A stretch of 64,000 nucleotides of DNA from Conoideocrella luteorostrata (Eukaryota > Ascomycota > Sordariomycetes > Hypocreales > Clavicipitaceae): assembly GCA_032433595.1 (NCBI GenBank), contig JASWJB010000043.1, positions 62,001 to 126,000 on the forward strand, given 5' to 3'. The notes under the pieces were generated by a model. The model did no database searches and was not told the DNA's origin. It worked only from the letters and a program-made list of their open reading frames with translations. The position numbers and the translations under genes were made by a program. This document shows positions 36,395 to 48,303 of the stretch, piece after piece; position 1 is the stretch's first letter; each line of letters starts with the position of its first letter.

Positions 36395-39300
36395 ATGCCC
36401 TCGTTTCTCCACGACGACAACTCGCCCATATTCTCTGCTGAAGCCGATGTGCTCAGACTCGAACCCGCAAACCAGTTCGGACTTGCTGGCAGGAAGAAGG
36501 CAAATGGTGATTCAATAGAACACGCCCAGCCCGAAGTGATAAACGAGAGATTCGACGAGAGCTCTACATCCTCCACTCACGACTCGGATATATCGGACAC
36601 GCACCACATGCCCGTGAATGGGAATGGTACCAGGCCGACGAGCATGAGCTCCTTCACCAACGGCATCAATGGTTCTACTGAAAACGATAACTTGGGGCAA
36701 ACCGACTTCAACACACCACCCCAGGGCACGCTGACACTCCCGGATCGTACTGCACCCAAACTGCCTGCCTCAGGGGCAAATGGCTATCCAGTTTCAATAT
36801 CCAAGGCACCTAACTTGCGTCGTAATACGACTGCGCCTGGCTCACCGGTACCCAACCAGCACCAACAAGTTTGCCATGATTCCCAGCCGGTACCCTCGTC
36901 CGATGACGAAATTGCTCGTCCGAGCTTGGCATTGAGCTCGGCTACCGAGACTGAACCGCAAAAGAATGAGGATAAGATTTCTTCTCCCGTCACACAATCA
37001 ATGCCAGTCACGGATCTCGGGCCACCAAGATCTTCACCGCACAGATTTTCGTCCCCCCCAGCCTACCAAGGCGGCACAACGTCGCCCTCCGGACGTCTTC
37101 AACCTGCGGCTCCCGGTGCGGCACTGAAGCAACGACATACTCTCGAGGTACCAAAACCTCCTGGCCGAGGCTCTAAGGATGGCTTAGATACCGCGCAGGC
37201 CAGTGGAAGGTTCTCTCCAACCGTGGCGACCGGCCGCCGTGCTTCGTTGAGTTTAGTGCGGAGGACAACTCGGTCAATGCAATCTGATGCACCTCGCGAT
37301 GGGATCCTACCTGACGAAGATGCCGTACGATGGGCTGAGGCCTACCGACAGAAACGGGCCAGTAAAAGAAAGAGAAAGGAGGAAGAGGACGACGACCGTG
37401 TTTTGGTTGGCACCAAAGTTGACGAGAGCCATGCCAACTGGGTCACGGCTTATAATATGCTGACCGGGATCCGGGTGTCTGTCTCAAGAACCAATGCCAA
37501 GCTCGATCGAGAACTTACGGATGCTGACTTTGAAGCAAAGCAAAAGTCCACTTTTGATATGTAAGTCTTATGATTCCTATACACTGCGTAATGGAGTTGA
37601 CACTGATCACCCTGCTTCATAATTAGCACCGGAAATGAACTTGTTCCCTCCGCCAAGTATGATTTCAAGTTCAAGGACTACGCGCCCTGGGTTTTTCGAC
37701 GATTACGAACTCTCTTCCGTCTCGATCCTGCCGACTATCTCATGTCATTAACTGGCAAGTATATTCTTTCCGAACTAGGCTCTCCAGGTAAAAGCGGAAG
37801 TTTTTTTTACTTTTCTAGAGATTATAAGTACATTATCAAGACAATTCACCGCGCCGAGCATAAATTCCTCAGGAAGGTTCTCAGGGATTACTATAACCAT
37901 GTTCAAAATAACCCCAACACACTTCTTTCGCAGTTTTACGGCCTGCATCGAGTTAAAATGCCCTATGGCAAGAAAATTCATTTCGTTGTTATGAATAACT
38001 TATTTCCTCCTCATCGAGATATCCATACGACGTTTGATTTAAAGGGCTCGACTATTGGTAGAGACTACAAGGAAGACGACCTGGAAAAGAACCCTCGCGC
38101 AACACTCAAAGATCTGAACTGGCTGAGGCGACAACAGCATCTGGAGCTTGGTATTCAAAAAAAGAGCCTATTTCTAGAGCAATTGCGAAAAGACGTCGTG
38201 CTTCTTAAACGATTGCAGATTATGGACTACTCCTTACTTATCGGCATACACGATCTATCACGTGGAAACGAAGAGAATCTTCGTGACAAGACTCTGCAGG
38301 TTTTCAACCCCGGTGGTGAAAAGTCGGCAACGGACGAACTGCCCTCGGTACTTCTGAGAACTCCCTCGAAGATGGAAAGTGTACGGAAAGCTCGGGAGCT
38401 GAGGGAGAAGATTCGACAGGAGCGGCCGGTTCCTATCGGTCAATCAGACAAGATGCCGGATGAACTGGGAGAAACACACGCTCGCCCAGGCTTTGTCTTC
38501 AACCAGGATGATGGCGGGTTTCAAGCTACGCATGAGGATAATTCGCCAGCTGAGGAGGTCTACTACCTGGGTGTCATTGACTGTCTGACACACGTAAGTA
38601 TTGAACAAGCTTGATGAAGCGGATCCAGTGTTCCGTTATGCTAACGTGGAGCGTACATAGTACGGTATGATCAAGAAGATTGAGCATTTCTGGAAGGGAC
38701 TATCAAACGACCGGAGTCAAATATCTGCCCTGCCTCCAGAACAGTATGGCGATAGATTCTACAACTTTGTAGAAGGTATCACGATGTCTGCGGAAGAGGC
38801 TCGCAAGGAAGCTTTGCAAAAGGAGCGGGAAGCAGTAGAAGGCAAGGCTTCCACAGATAAATCAGCGTCGGTCAAGCATAATTCGACACACAAGCGTAGC
38901 CACGGTGTTCCTCCCATGCCAGATCACTTCCCACCTGCTCCGCCTGGTGGCTCCTCGCCCACAGAGGTTCAGGAAACAATGGAAATGGCATCGAAACAAG
39001 CGCGACGAACAGAGTCTACTGGGATATCTGAATCAGACGTACCAGACCGAACTTTAAAGACAACCACCACTTCACCGGAAAAGCGCGAATCGTTCCAGCA
39101 CGAGCCTGTCTTGCCAATCGTTGAAGAAGCTAGCGAGAATAGTCGGAACGAAGGGAGCTCATTCTGGGGCATTTCATCGAAATTGAAAAAAGTGAGCGCC
39201 GCAATACCTCCTGCACCAACACAGCCGCCGCCGCCAACACCCCCGAAGGACCAACCGCCTCCGCCTCCCCTTAAATCTGGAGGCACAGAAAATGGACAAA

Positions 39301-39398
39301 CTCTGCGGCCGCGACTGAGTAAAGAGAGCCTCAACAAAAACCTCCCGCCGCTGCCAAAGGAAGAGGGTATGCAAGAGAACGGCGTGCGCATGATTTAG
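36395..39398 (+). CDS. Phosphatidylinositol-4-phosphate 5-kinase (Mss4 type)
   Basis: Exons 36395-37560, 37627-38593 and 38661-39398 give 956 residues. Introns are 66 and 67 nt with GTAAGT donors. The first 340 or so residues are Ser/Pro-rich and disordered. The kinase domain starts near residue 370 (NWVTAYNMLTGIRVSVSR) and contains GSPGKSGSFFYFSRDYKYI (nucleotide loop with lysine), FDLKGST, MDYSLLIGIHDL and GVIDCLTHYGMIKKIEHFWKGL (metal-binding Asp and the specificity loop). An insert separates the last two blocks. The C-terminal tail of about 190 residues is polyproline-rich, offering SH3-type docking sites. The enzyme makes PI(4,5)P2 at the plasma membrane, controlling actin, endocytosis and wall-integrity signalling. 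It is essential in yeast as MSS4. Identification is secure. Confidence 0.93.
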
Positions 39399-42300
39399 GA
39401 CACGGGGACGTGGGATTTCTGCTGCTTTCCACTAAATCTGACTCCACCACACCGGTGACGGTCAATTATTTCGCGCCAACATTTTTCATTTGTATTGCAG
39501 TACTCCAGCACAATATGGCGCATCTTATTTGGCGCCTGAAGCGAGCGACATGGTATTTCGAAGGCGGATAGTCCGGTGTAAAATGACGGGGTGGGGGAAA
39601 GTGGTGACAAGATAATGAAAGAGGCAATATGGTTTCTGTTAGAGTTGAAGGCTTTTGCGATAGATATCCTGTATGGATCGAAGAACCAGGAGGGGTTCAA
39701 AGTAGGAGGGGTTGGGATAAACTCTTGTGAACCATGATGGTATCGCAGGCAATTATTCTTATGAATTTCTGTCTTTATTTGCTTTCTTTTGTCACAAAGA
39801 GACATGGATGATACCACTGATGCATCGAGCATGCCTGCCAACAACAAGTTGCCTTTTTTTTTTCTTTTTCCTTTGGCTGCTCCCTGGTTCGGCGTTTTGT
39901 AAACGATGCCGTAGTCAAAGCTGCATCTTTTTCCTTTCGCTTTTTCTTTCTTAATTTTTTTTTTTTTTTTTTTTTTAACAATTAAAAAAAGGGGTTTTCA
40001 ATTCTACGGTTTTCAATTCTACTCGCCTTGTATTGTGCCCGTCCCGCGAAGGATTCGAGAAGCTACCTATGTACATGGCTGAGAGCTGGCCTACCCTAAG
40101 CTCGTCGTACCAAGCCTAACCTCAAATCCACCAGCCTTTAGTTACTCCGTACATCTCTACAAAGCGACAGCAAAATGAACGGTGCGTGCTTCCCAAGTTG
40201 CGCGATGCAATCCCAACATAGTAACGGATGCGAAACTCCCGACGCAACATGCAGCGTGCCCACGCACATCCAACTTCTGCATGTTGGCTGTACCAATCTG
40301 CAGAGGTCTCGTCGATAAGCGCATTGCGGTAGTCGACTAGGTCTAGAATCACGCCTGCCGTTCTCCCTCCCTCTTCACGCCTCCGGCCTCCCCCCCCATC
40401 TTCTCCCTGGCAGACCAGATGAAACCCGGCGATGCGATGACAGGAAAAACAAAACAAAACAAGCCAAACCCCCACGCTCTGGGGAGAGAAGCCCAACTCA
40501 GCCTTGTCAATTTCCCACGCGGAGACATAATCTGATCTAAGATGCTTCTAAACCCGGCGAGGCTGTGCTATGCTCCATGGCACGGTACCAGGTGCCTGGA
40601 TTACTTTTTAACAATTCTCGGTCGACAAGCCGACGGGCCAGCAGCAGCCCCAGCCCAATCAATCACCCTCCACTCGCAGGAGCAGGAAGGACAGCAGTCG
40701 GAACTGATTGAACGGGCACGTCAGCAACGATAAGCGTCTATAAGCGCGATCTTACATGGGTTAGTTGGCGTGGCATAAGCGCACCCACGCTCACGGCCTG
40801 CTTCGCCACGATACAAAAAGGCACGGAGTAGCTGCGGTGTATGTGGCTGCTCGGCCAATATCTCGGAGGACACAGGCTGGAGATGACATCTTGGCAGACG
40901 CGGGCGCAACAATAGTCTGGCTCGCGGCATCATCTCATTGAACTTCCTGGGACGGGCGGAACCAATATTTCTGGCAGACTGCATATGCTGTGTTATGATT
41001 GCGCGGCCCTTTTTCCTGCATGTCGTGACTTTGTGACTTGTCTTGTACTCTTTGCGCGTGCCAGCAAGCCGAGGCAGGCAGGCAGGCAGGCAGGCAGGCG
41101 AGATGCATGCATGCATGCAACTAGTACGGAGTACATGCAAATATCCAGCATGCACGACCACTCATGCCCCCCCCACTCGCGCCCATGACAGAAACAGCAC
41201 AGCCCGATAAGCCTTGCAGCAAGCCACGAATTGCAGCCGTTCACAAGGACGCATTAGCCGCCGGCGCTTAGCTCCGCTGCTAGAATGGACAAGGGCCATC
41301 ATGCGTCCCATGAACCTTCAAGCCCCTCGCGTCAAAGCAAGCAATCACCGCTTCATTGCCCTTGTAACTCTCTGCAGCCACGCTGGTCAGACTGGCGCTT
41401 ATGCACTATTCCAGGAAATCGCCTACATCGCAGCAACCCCAGCCTCTTGGGCAAGTCCTCTCGCCCAGCGCGGAGAGAAGGTCCGGTTCTGGCAGAATGC
41501 ACCGCCCGGGCTTTTCTGGAAAAGCTCGTTTCGGCCCCAATGTCGCAGTCGCTGTATTCCGAACCTGTCCAATGGACTCATTCCATCTGCTCGAACGGCA
41601 GGGATCATTGTGAAGAGGGAAAAAAGAAACTCGTAGGGCTGGAATAATATCGGATTCGACGGAGCTAAACACCACCACCCTGGTCAGACCGAATGACGGC
41701 TGCTGGGGCTTGCCAATCGCGTACGTCTCTAGTGCAGTACCTACATGTATCGAGGACACATGTATTTGGCATTGCAGCTCATGGCTACGCCGGCCCCCAT
41801 ACATGCATACAAGGGTGTCAGAATAGAATCCCTTTGACCGGTGGGTTATGCTCATTTCGGTCCGGCAGTCTCATGATGACGATGATGGTGGTGGTGATGG
41901 CTTGCTCCAGCCCCAGGGCTGGTTGACGCGCGGGAGTGCCCGCCTATTCTTACAACCTACAACCCACTCGGCCTGGCTGGCACATGGGCGGGCATAAGTT
42001 GGGGGTCTCTCGACGACAGCCAGGGAAAAAAAATAGGAATATAGAAAGAAGCTGTGAGCCGTCAACCTCCACTCTTCCCCAATCTTATCTGACGGTATCC
42101 TCTGACCCCATCAACCGGTCTAGACTAGACGTGCAAGGGGGCAAACCCATGCCATGAACCCTCCGTCCTTCAGCCCTACTGCCAAACTATACCAATCCCC
42201 CGGCCAGACAGGGAATATATCCTTCTTAGTTTCTCATGTCATTCACACTTGCTGATGTAGCACGGGCCAAGGCACAAGGCATTCTTTCAGCACTTCCACC

Positions 42301-42533
42301 CAGAGCGGGAAACAGGAAAGGCCCCAAGAGTCTACCGACGCCCGTTCAGTTGGAATCTCCCATCTCAACAAAAGGCCCCCGTCTCATATAATCGCGGCCG
42401 GAGTGATCAATTGCCGAACCAAAATCCCGGCTGCTTCCTTTCATTCGTTCATTTTCCGTTTCATATCGGCATACGTCTGACTATCCATCAAGCCACTTAT
42501 CTTATATCCCCCATCAGCCGTGCGGTGTTTCGG
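39399..42533. other. 3.1-kb intergenic region with repeats
   Basis: It contains a T-run (about 39955-39977), the 9-bp motif at 40143 and 41125, a GGCA tandem repeat (41072-41100) and an ATGC repeat (41103-41119). Frames here are low-complexity or random; no gene is supported. Confidence 0.5.
41072..41119. repeat. (GGCA)n followed by (ATGC)n microsatellite
   Basis: About seven GGCA units (41072-41100) are followed within 3 bp by a self-complementary ATGC run (41103-41119). A TACGGAGTA copy lies 6 bp further on. Confidence 0.8.
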
Positions 42534-43692
42534 ATGCCTCCTTCTGCCGTACAAGTCAGGAAGGGAAACGCGGCATATTTAATGAGTGAGGATGGCCGTT
42601 TGATGGAGCAGAGGCAGCAGCAGAGGCAGCAGAATCAGATGCCCCAGAGAGCTATTCTGCCCAGGCTTTTACCGTCCAGCAAGAAGCCAGCATCGAAACC
42701 CGCAGTGTTGAAGAGCCCTGTGAGAATAAGAAGAGGCATTATTGCTGGTAGAGTGAGGAAAGCTGCTACTGCTGCTGCTGCTGCTACGACGACGACGACG
42801 ACGACGACGGCCGTTAAGAGAGACAGGCAAAGCTTGCCGGAAGTTCCTGGGTTTATGCCCCTGTTCCCTCAAGTCATGCCTTCAAGAAGGAGCACGACTT
42901 GGAAGGTGAGTTTTTCCTCGGGCGTGAAAAGCCACTCTGTTTCTTTGACACCGGTCTTGGCATCTTCAACGTCCATGCATCATGGAACATTGTCTTACTG
43001 TCCAACAACCCAGAGTTCAATAGCCATTGTCTACTTCACACACTCTCTGGCCATGGCACATCACAGCAACTTTGTTCACTCCCACTCCCTTCCAAGACGG
43101 CCTCTACCCATCCCCAGAATCTTGATCTTTTCCTTGAATTGCACCTCTCTTCACCGTTCACCGAGTATCAGCCACTAACACTAGCCGGTTCATATAGCCG
43201 CCCCAGCCCTCCACGGCGCAACTCATCGAAGCCCTCAACAGCCACCGCATCAACACACTTACCGAGCTTGTCCGGATCGAACGCATTGCCGCGGCCTGCA
43301 CCTCTCCCTCGGAAGCCCAGGCCTTCCAGTCCCCCATGACAGCCGCCTGGATCCACTACGTCACCTCGCACCAGCTCACCACCGAGCTGCGCAACCTCAC
43401 GCCCAATTACCCCCTGACGGCGGACGTCATGCGCGAAGCTTACTCCCGTGTGCGGAGCGACCCAGCTGCCAACCGCAGCTGGAACCTTGCATGGCTGTGC
43501 CTCATGAAGGTCAAGGACGACGGCCTGATAGCGGTGTATGCGACGCTCGAGGCCATGAAGCCCGAGATGTGGGGTGGCAAGAGCCCCAGCCCTGAAGATA
43601 TCTCTCAGCTGGCGGCTTGTTTTGAGGCCGAGTGGTCGGCCGCGGTGGACAGGATGCTGAGGCATTGGAGTACACCGCCGACTTGGTGTTGA
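42534..43692 (+). CDS. Unknown protein with low-complexity N-terminus and helical C-terminus
   Basis: Exons 42534-42905 and 43198-43692 join in phase 0 to 288 residues. The intron is long for this region (292 nt; GTGAGT donor, CTAACA near the acceptor CATATAG). The N-terminal 124 residues are basic and low-complexity: a Gln/Arg stretch, RIRRGIIAGRVRKAAT, then Ala and Thr runs encoded by a GCT/ACG trinucleotide repeat. The second exon is GC-richer and looks like an all-helical domain. It begins PPQPSTAQLIEALNSHRI, continues SPMTAAWIHYVTSHQLT and NRSWNLAWLCLMKVKDDG, and ends MLRHWSTPPTWC. No signal peptide or membrane span is visible. I do not recognise the family. The in-frame join and complex composition of exon 2 argue that it is real. 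Confidence 0.55.
42763..42811 (+). repeat. Coding trinucleotide repeat (GCT)n-(ACG)n
   Basis: Runs of GCT then ACG codons give Ala and Thr homopolymers within the unknown protein at 42534. Length polymorphism is likely. Confidence 0.8.
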
Positions 43693-44357
43693 TGAGCTCC
43701 GAGGGAAGGACTGGGGGGATGGTCGGCGTTTTGGCATTTTTGGCATTTTTGGTTGCGCGTGGCATGGGAAACGGAAAACTGGACTGGCATGGTATGGCAT
43801 GGCATGGATTGGATAGCGTATGGTGTTTTGGGCAACAAAAGGATTTGGCATGGTTTGGGTGGGTGGGTGAGTGGCTAGTTATGTGGCCGGCGCATGGACA
43901 GGTGCATTGCAAGCAAGGTTGGGCTCCGTTCATTTCATATTCTGTTGATTTATTCATCGGGTCGGTTGGATCGTCACGTCGGAGTCTATGGATTTTCATA
44001 TTGTTTGGTCGGTTTTTGTGTCATAGCTGCCGGAGTTAGTTTTTGCAAGATTCGTTTGTCCCTTTATCTTCAAGGCATGAGTTTTCCAAACAGTGGCTTG
44101 CCTGCCAAGTGCCTCTCCCCTCTTTTAATGGTTCAACTGGTCCTTTCTGGGATATCAATGCGCCTGTAAATTGCTAGTGCGCTGCCATGCCATGGGCAGA
44201 ACTCGCAGCTAAGTACACACAGGACTATTTCTACAAAATTGACAACCTTACTCTTGTATTCGTAATGTGCGCCTTTATATACCAAAACATGTATGTATAT
44301 CCAAAGAAAGTGATAAACATCATCATACCTCGTCACAACATGCCGACAAGCCACAGC
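43693..44357. other. Intergenic region between converging genes
   Basis: It includes an ATGGC-type imperfect repeat near 43787-43812. No gene is seen. Confidence 0.5.
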
Positions 44358-46221
44358 TCAAGCAGCAGCAGCTTCTTCTCCTTCTCCTTCTCCTTCTTCT
44401 ACTCCATGCTCCTCCTCCCAGTCCTCGCTCTCCAGTCCCTCGCCGCGTATGAACAGTGACAGGCACCAGCCCATCAGGGCAAGACCACCAAACAAGCTCC
44501 ACGCAAGAGCCTCCCCCTTGGGCCGTATATTCACCGATAACGTAAAGAGACCACCGGACACAAACGGCCCAAAGCTCCGTCCTAGAGCGGACAGCGTTTG
44601 TGCCACGCCATTGAGTGTGCCTAGACTGGCGTGAGATGGGGCGGAATTCGTGATCTGCGAACGTTAGTAACGAGCTTGATGATGAAATGAGAGGACAAGT
44701 ATGGAGAAGAAGACCCACCAGCAGCATCACGCTGGACAGTCCGCCCACGGCACAAATGTTCTTCAGCACCAGCACCACAGCCAGCTCGGCATACAGCCAG
44801 ACCCGTCCGGTACCGACGCCCAAAGGCGGGTCATCATCGAGATAGCCCACCCACGGCATCAACAAGAGGCTGACTCCTAGGCCAAGTAGAGCATATCTGT
44901 ACGACCCCAGGTTCCCAATCTTGGACTTGATGGGCTGGAAGAGAAAGGCCTGAAAAATAATAGTGGCAAGACCGGCCGCGCTGAGGCTGAATCCGATTTT
45001 GGAGGGACCCAAATCGCGGCCGGCCGGAGCTGGCGCCGATGCAAAGATGGGATAGAGGCTGTTGAAGCTGATGTTGGAAAGTTGAAACACAAGATAGGTT
45101 GCCAGGAGAATGAGGGTGGTGTGGTTGAGGAGGTCTTTCCACACGGGTTGTCGATTGTCGTCGTGGTTGTCGGACTTCGCAGCTTGGTCGTCGGCTGTGG
45201 CATCCCCGTTATCAGAGGACGCTGACGATGACGCGGATGAAAGAAGGGGCTGCTGCGTAGCAGATGCCTCTGCGAGTCGTGAGCTCCAAGAAACTCTCTG
45301 TTTATCGGGCGCGTCTGACCCGCTAACCCATCCGACCAATTTTGTAACCCAGGCCGGCCGCCAAGGACTGGCGCCGCTCTCGTTGAGCGTCTCTTCGAAC
45401 CAGACACCCACCACAATCACGCTCAAGCCTAGCATCGCGGCTCCCAGCACATTCGGCCCCAGATAAGGATACTCTGTCCCCAACTTGTTCACTAGAACGC
45501 CCCCCAACGCAGGACCCGTGATGCTCCCCAAGGAATAAATGACGGGCAAGTAGGTAAATGCCCTGCTCTGGTTCGATCTATCCGTAACCTCACCCAACAC
45601 TGTTGGAACACATGCCGCATTGCCATTCAGAAAGCCCATCAGAGCATGTATAAGCACCATCTGCCAATACGCCTTGCAGAGACCAAACACGCAGAAGCAG
45701 CACATGAGCGAGAATGTACCGGCTATGAGGACCGGTTTGCGACCAACAATGTCAGAGGCATACCCCCACAAGAAATTGGTTGACAGCTGCGCGAGTGCAA
45801 ACGCACTTGCCAGCGTGCCGACGTACAAGCCGCCTTCTTCAGCGGGCACACCAGGCATAGAGGCCACCATTTCGGGGAGATATGGCCCGATGGAGTTGAG
45901 CGCTGTTTGTTCTGAGAGCGACAGAAAGGCTAGGAGGAGGAGCTGTCGTATTGGCAACGGCGTTTCGTCATGTTCGTCATCGGGGGATGACGCTTGTGAG
46001 GATGCCGAGCTGGCTTCGGAGCTGGAGATGGGCGGCTCCAGAGGCGTCTTGGGCGGCTGCACAGGGAATGTCTGGTAGCGATGGACAGACGATTGCCGAC
46101 GGAACGACCCTATCGATGGGATCGGGGCGCCGGCGTGAAATGACCCTGTAGATGCTGTTCTTGCGGCGCTGTCGTGCTTGGGCATGACAACCAGCTTGGG
46201 GCGATCCGGATGTTTCGTCAT
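44358..46221 (-). CDS. MFS transporter, drug:H+ antiporter-like
   Basis: Exons 44719-46221 and 44358-44654 give 599 residues. The 64-nt intron has a GTGGGT donor, TACTAACG branch point and CGCAG acceptor. A long cytosolic N-terminus of about 95 residues (Ser/Pro-rich) precedes PIRQLLLLAFLSLSEQTALNSIGPYLPEM. WGYASDIVGRKPVLIAG is the MFS loop 2-3 motif G-x3-D-x2-GR. The central cytosolic loop is long, acidic and Ser-rich, then LNHTTLILLATYLVFQLSNISFNSLYPIF begins the second half. The C-terminus ends in a Glu-rich stretch and four Ala. This resembles the ZRT/YCR023c-like fungal branch of the superfamily, whose substrates are mostly unknown; proton-driven export is an inference. A second ATG at 46182 is possible. 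Confidence 0.85.
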
Positions 46222-47040
46222 GGCGGCGGTGATTTGTATGGAAGAATGCTGGTGATACTGTGAATATTCGAACGAGCAAGATGCACGGTCCAGTTACTCA
46301 CTCTCTTGCTAGATTCAAGCCCCCTCTGCGTGCTCCAGTAACCATTCACGTCTGGCAACAGCACGGTGGGAGTCTAGAGAGTGTTGACGCTCGTCGCGCG
46401 TCACACGCAGTCTAGAGCAGTCGTGGGATCAATTGCATCGTTTCGGACCGGCAACAAAGGGAAGGACGAGGACTGAGACTGGCACAGCTTGAAAAGATGA
46501 CTTTTCTGTGAAAAAGGTCGATAATTTAGTCCGCTGCGCCGGTCGGGGAAAAGAAAGACAATATGAATTGGTCCGGTTTAGCCTCATTTCGTTCGTCTGC
46601 ATGGCAAATTCAATGATTGGACGACGTCACTGCGGGTTGTCGGTCAGTTGTCGGCTATGGGCTTACTACTCCGTAACTAGCAAGCAAGCAAGATGGTTGA
46701 GGGTAGTAGGCTGCATTTGGCTAGGCCCAGGCTTCTAACTGCCCGCTGTCGCCATGCAGGCTGCGTCTCTGAGGCTGGCAAGGCTGCTGGAGGCGTTGGT
46801 TCATTACCGTTGAAAGGCAAGGAAGGTATTCCGTACTCCGTTACGGCACTTTCTTCGTCAGCTAATTAATTGCGCGTAATCAGCGGCATTAGACCACATG
46901 TCGCGCACTGAGAACGGAAAAATGGACCACTGTTTCTAGTTAACATGTATTGAGAAGAACATACTTATCCCTAGCCTTCCATCGTACAACCCGCATTCTA
47001 CCACGCTGCAGCATTATTTGTGCCGCCAACCTGAGAAGCA
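46222..47040. other. Intergenic region
   Basis: Upstream flank of the MFS gene. One TACTCCGTA at 46667-46675 and a near copy at 46834. No gene is seen. Confidence 0.5.
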
Positions 47041-48303
47041 TCACAAGTCTCCAGTTCTAAACAACTCGAGATGCACACGCTCCAGCGGCACCCCCCTGCC
47101 GACCAATTGATCCCTGATTTCGACCATCCACTCTTCGGGCCCGCAGATATAATATCCTGCCGTGTTATCACACAAATGCAAGGCTCCCTCCTCTGCAAGC
47201 TTCTCCATACTCAGTGAGCCTTCGTAATCATAGTCAATGCCCTTCTTGTCCCCCTTGCCCACGCTCTTGACAAACACAGCCCTCTTGATGCTGCTGTTGT
47301 TCTGGCTTGTCTCGCGAATATGCTTGCGGAAGCACAGACTATCTGAGTGGCGAGCAGCTTGAGCCCATGTCACGGGCCTCGACGGGTTGGACGACTTCAG
47401 AATGGAGTCCAGGATGGACACCATCGGCGTGGCCCCAACGCCAATGGATAGAAGAACAACAGGGATGTCGGGAGCTGCCGCAGCAGGCTCAAAGAAGAAT
47501 TCACCACGTGGAGGACTCAGTGCCACCTCGTCACCGACTTGGTACATGTCGTGAAGTCTGTTGGAAATCACGCCTTTAACTTTGCCTGCCGAGAGGTCGT
47601 CCAAGGTGGTGTTTTCGTTGGCGCTCTCCTTCTTGACGGACACGCGGTACTGCTTCATGTTGTTTTCTGGCGCAACGCTCAAACTGTACTGCCGGCTCTG
47701 CAGCAGACCATCGAGCTCTGGGATAGGCAGCTGCACCGACACGTACTGGCCCGGCTTGAACGCCGGCAATGGCCTACCGTCCACAGGCTCCAAGTGCAGA
47801 CTGACAATTGCTTCTGTTTCCGCTTCCTTATTGACAATCTTGAACGTGCGCCACGTCTGCCAATCCGCCGCCTCGTCATATAGCTGCTGCTCCCTCTGGA
47901 TAAACACATCTGCGAGCTGGCCGTAGGCCGCGACCCATGCATCCGCGATTTCTGGCGTCAAGGCATCTCCCAAGACCTCAGCGAACGCGCCGACCAAGTA
48001 TTTACCGACAATGGGGTACTGGTCAGCCTTGATGAACAGGGAAGCATGCTTGTGGGCGATCCGCTCGACGGCATGATGCAGCTTGGGCAGGTCATCTATG
48101 TAAGAAGCGTAGGCAAATACGGCGTTGGCGAGAGCGGCTTGTTGCGCGCCGCTTTGCTGGTTCCGGAGAGAAAAGTAGTTCTTCAGCTCTGGATGTGCGG
48201 CGAGCATGTTCCGGTAGAATGTAGCCGTAATAGTGCTGCCGTATTGTTTTACCACCGGCGCGGTGGCCTTGACAGTGGCTATCTGCCGTGCTGTAAGGGC
48301 CAT
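47041..48303 (-). CDS. Flavohemoglobin (nitric oxide dioxygenase)
   Basis: A single exon encodes 420 residues. The globin domain (about 1-145) has the B10 Tyr (Y30 in TFYRNML), CD1 Phe (F44), a distal Gln (about Q54 in GAQQAALANAV) and the proximal His H86 (IAHKHASL). The reductase domain follows: WRTFKIVNKE, the FAD site RQYSLS, the NAD(P)H site SIGVGATPMVSI and the end YYICGPEEWM. It converts NO plus O2 to nitrate using NAD(P)H. There is no organelle targeting sequence, so it is likely cytosolic. It protects against nitrosative stress and self-made NO during nitrate or nitrite growth; no nitrate-assimilation gene is adjacent. The absence of introns is typical for this family and consistent with its bacterial-like origin. 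Confidence 0.93.
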   Translation of the reverse strand: MALTARQIATVKATAPVVKQYGSTITATFYRNMLAAHPELKNYFSLRNQQSGAQQAALANAVFAYASYIDDLPKLHHAVERIAHKHASLFIKADQYPIVGKYLVGAFAEVLGDALTPEIADAWVAAYGQLADVFIQREQQLYDEAADWQTWRTFKIVNKEAETEAIVSLHLEPVDGRPLPAFKPGQYVSVQLPIPELDGLLQSRQYSLSVAPENNMKQYRVSVKKESANENTTLDDLSAGKVKGVISNRLHDMYQVGDEVALSPPRGEFFFEPAAAAPDIPVVLLSIGVGATPMVSILDSILKSSNPSRPVTWAQAARHSDSLCFRKHIRETSQNNSSIKRAVFVKSVGKGDKKGIDYDYEGSLSMEKLAEEGALHLCDNTAGYYICGPEEWMVEIRDQLVGRGVPLERVHLELFRTGDL

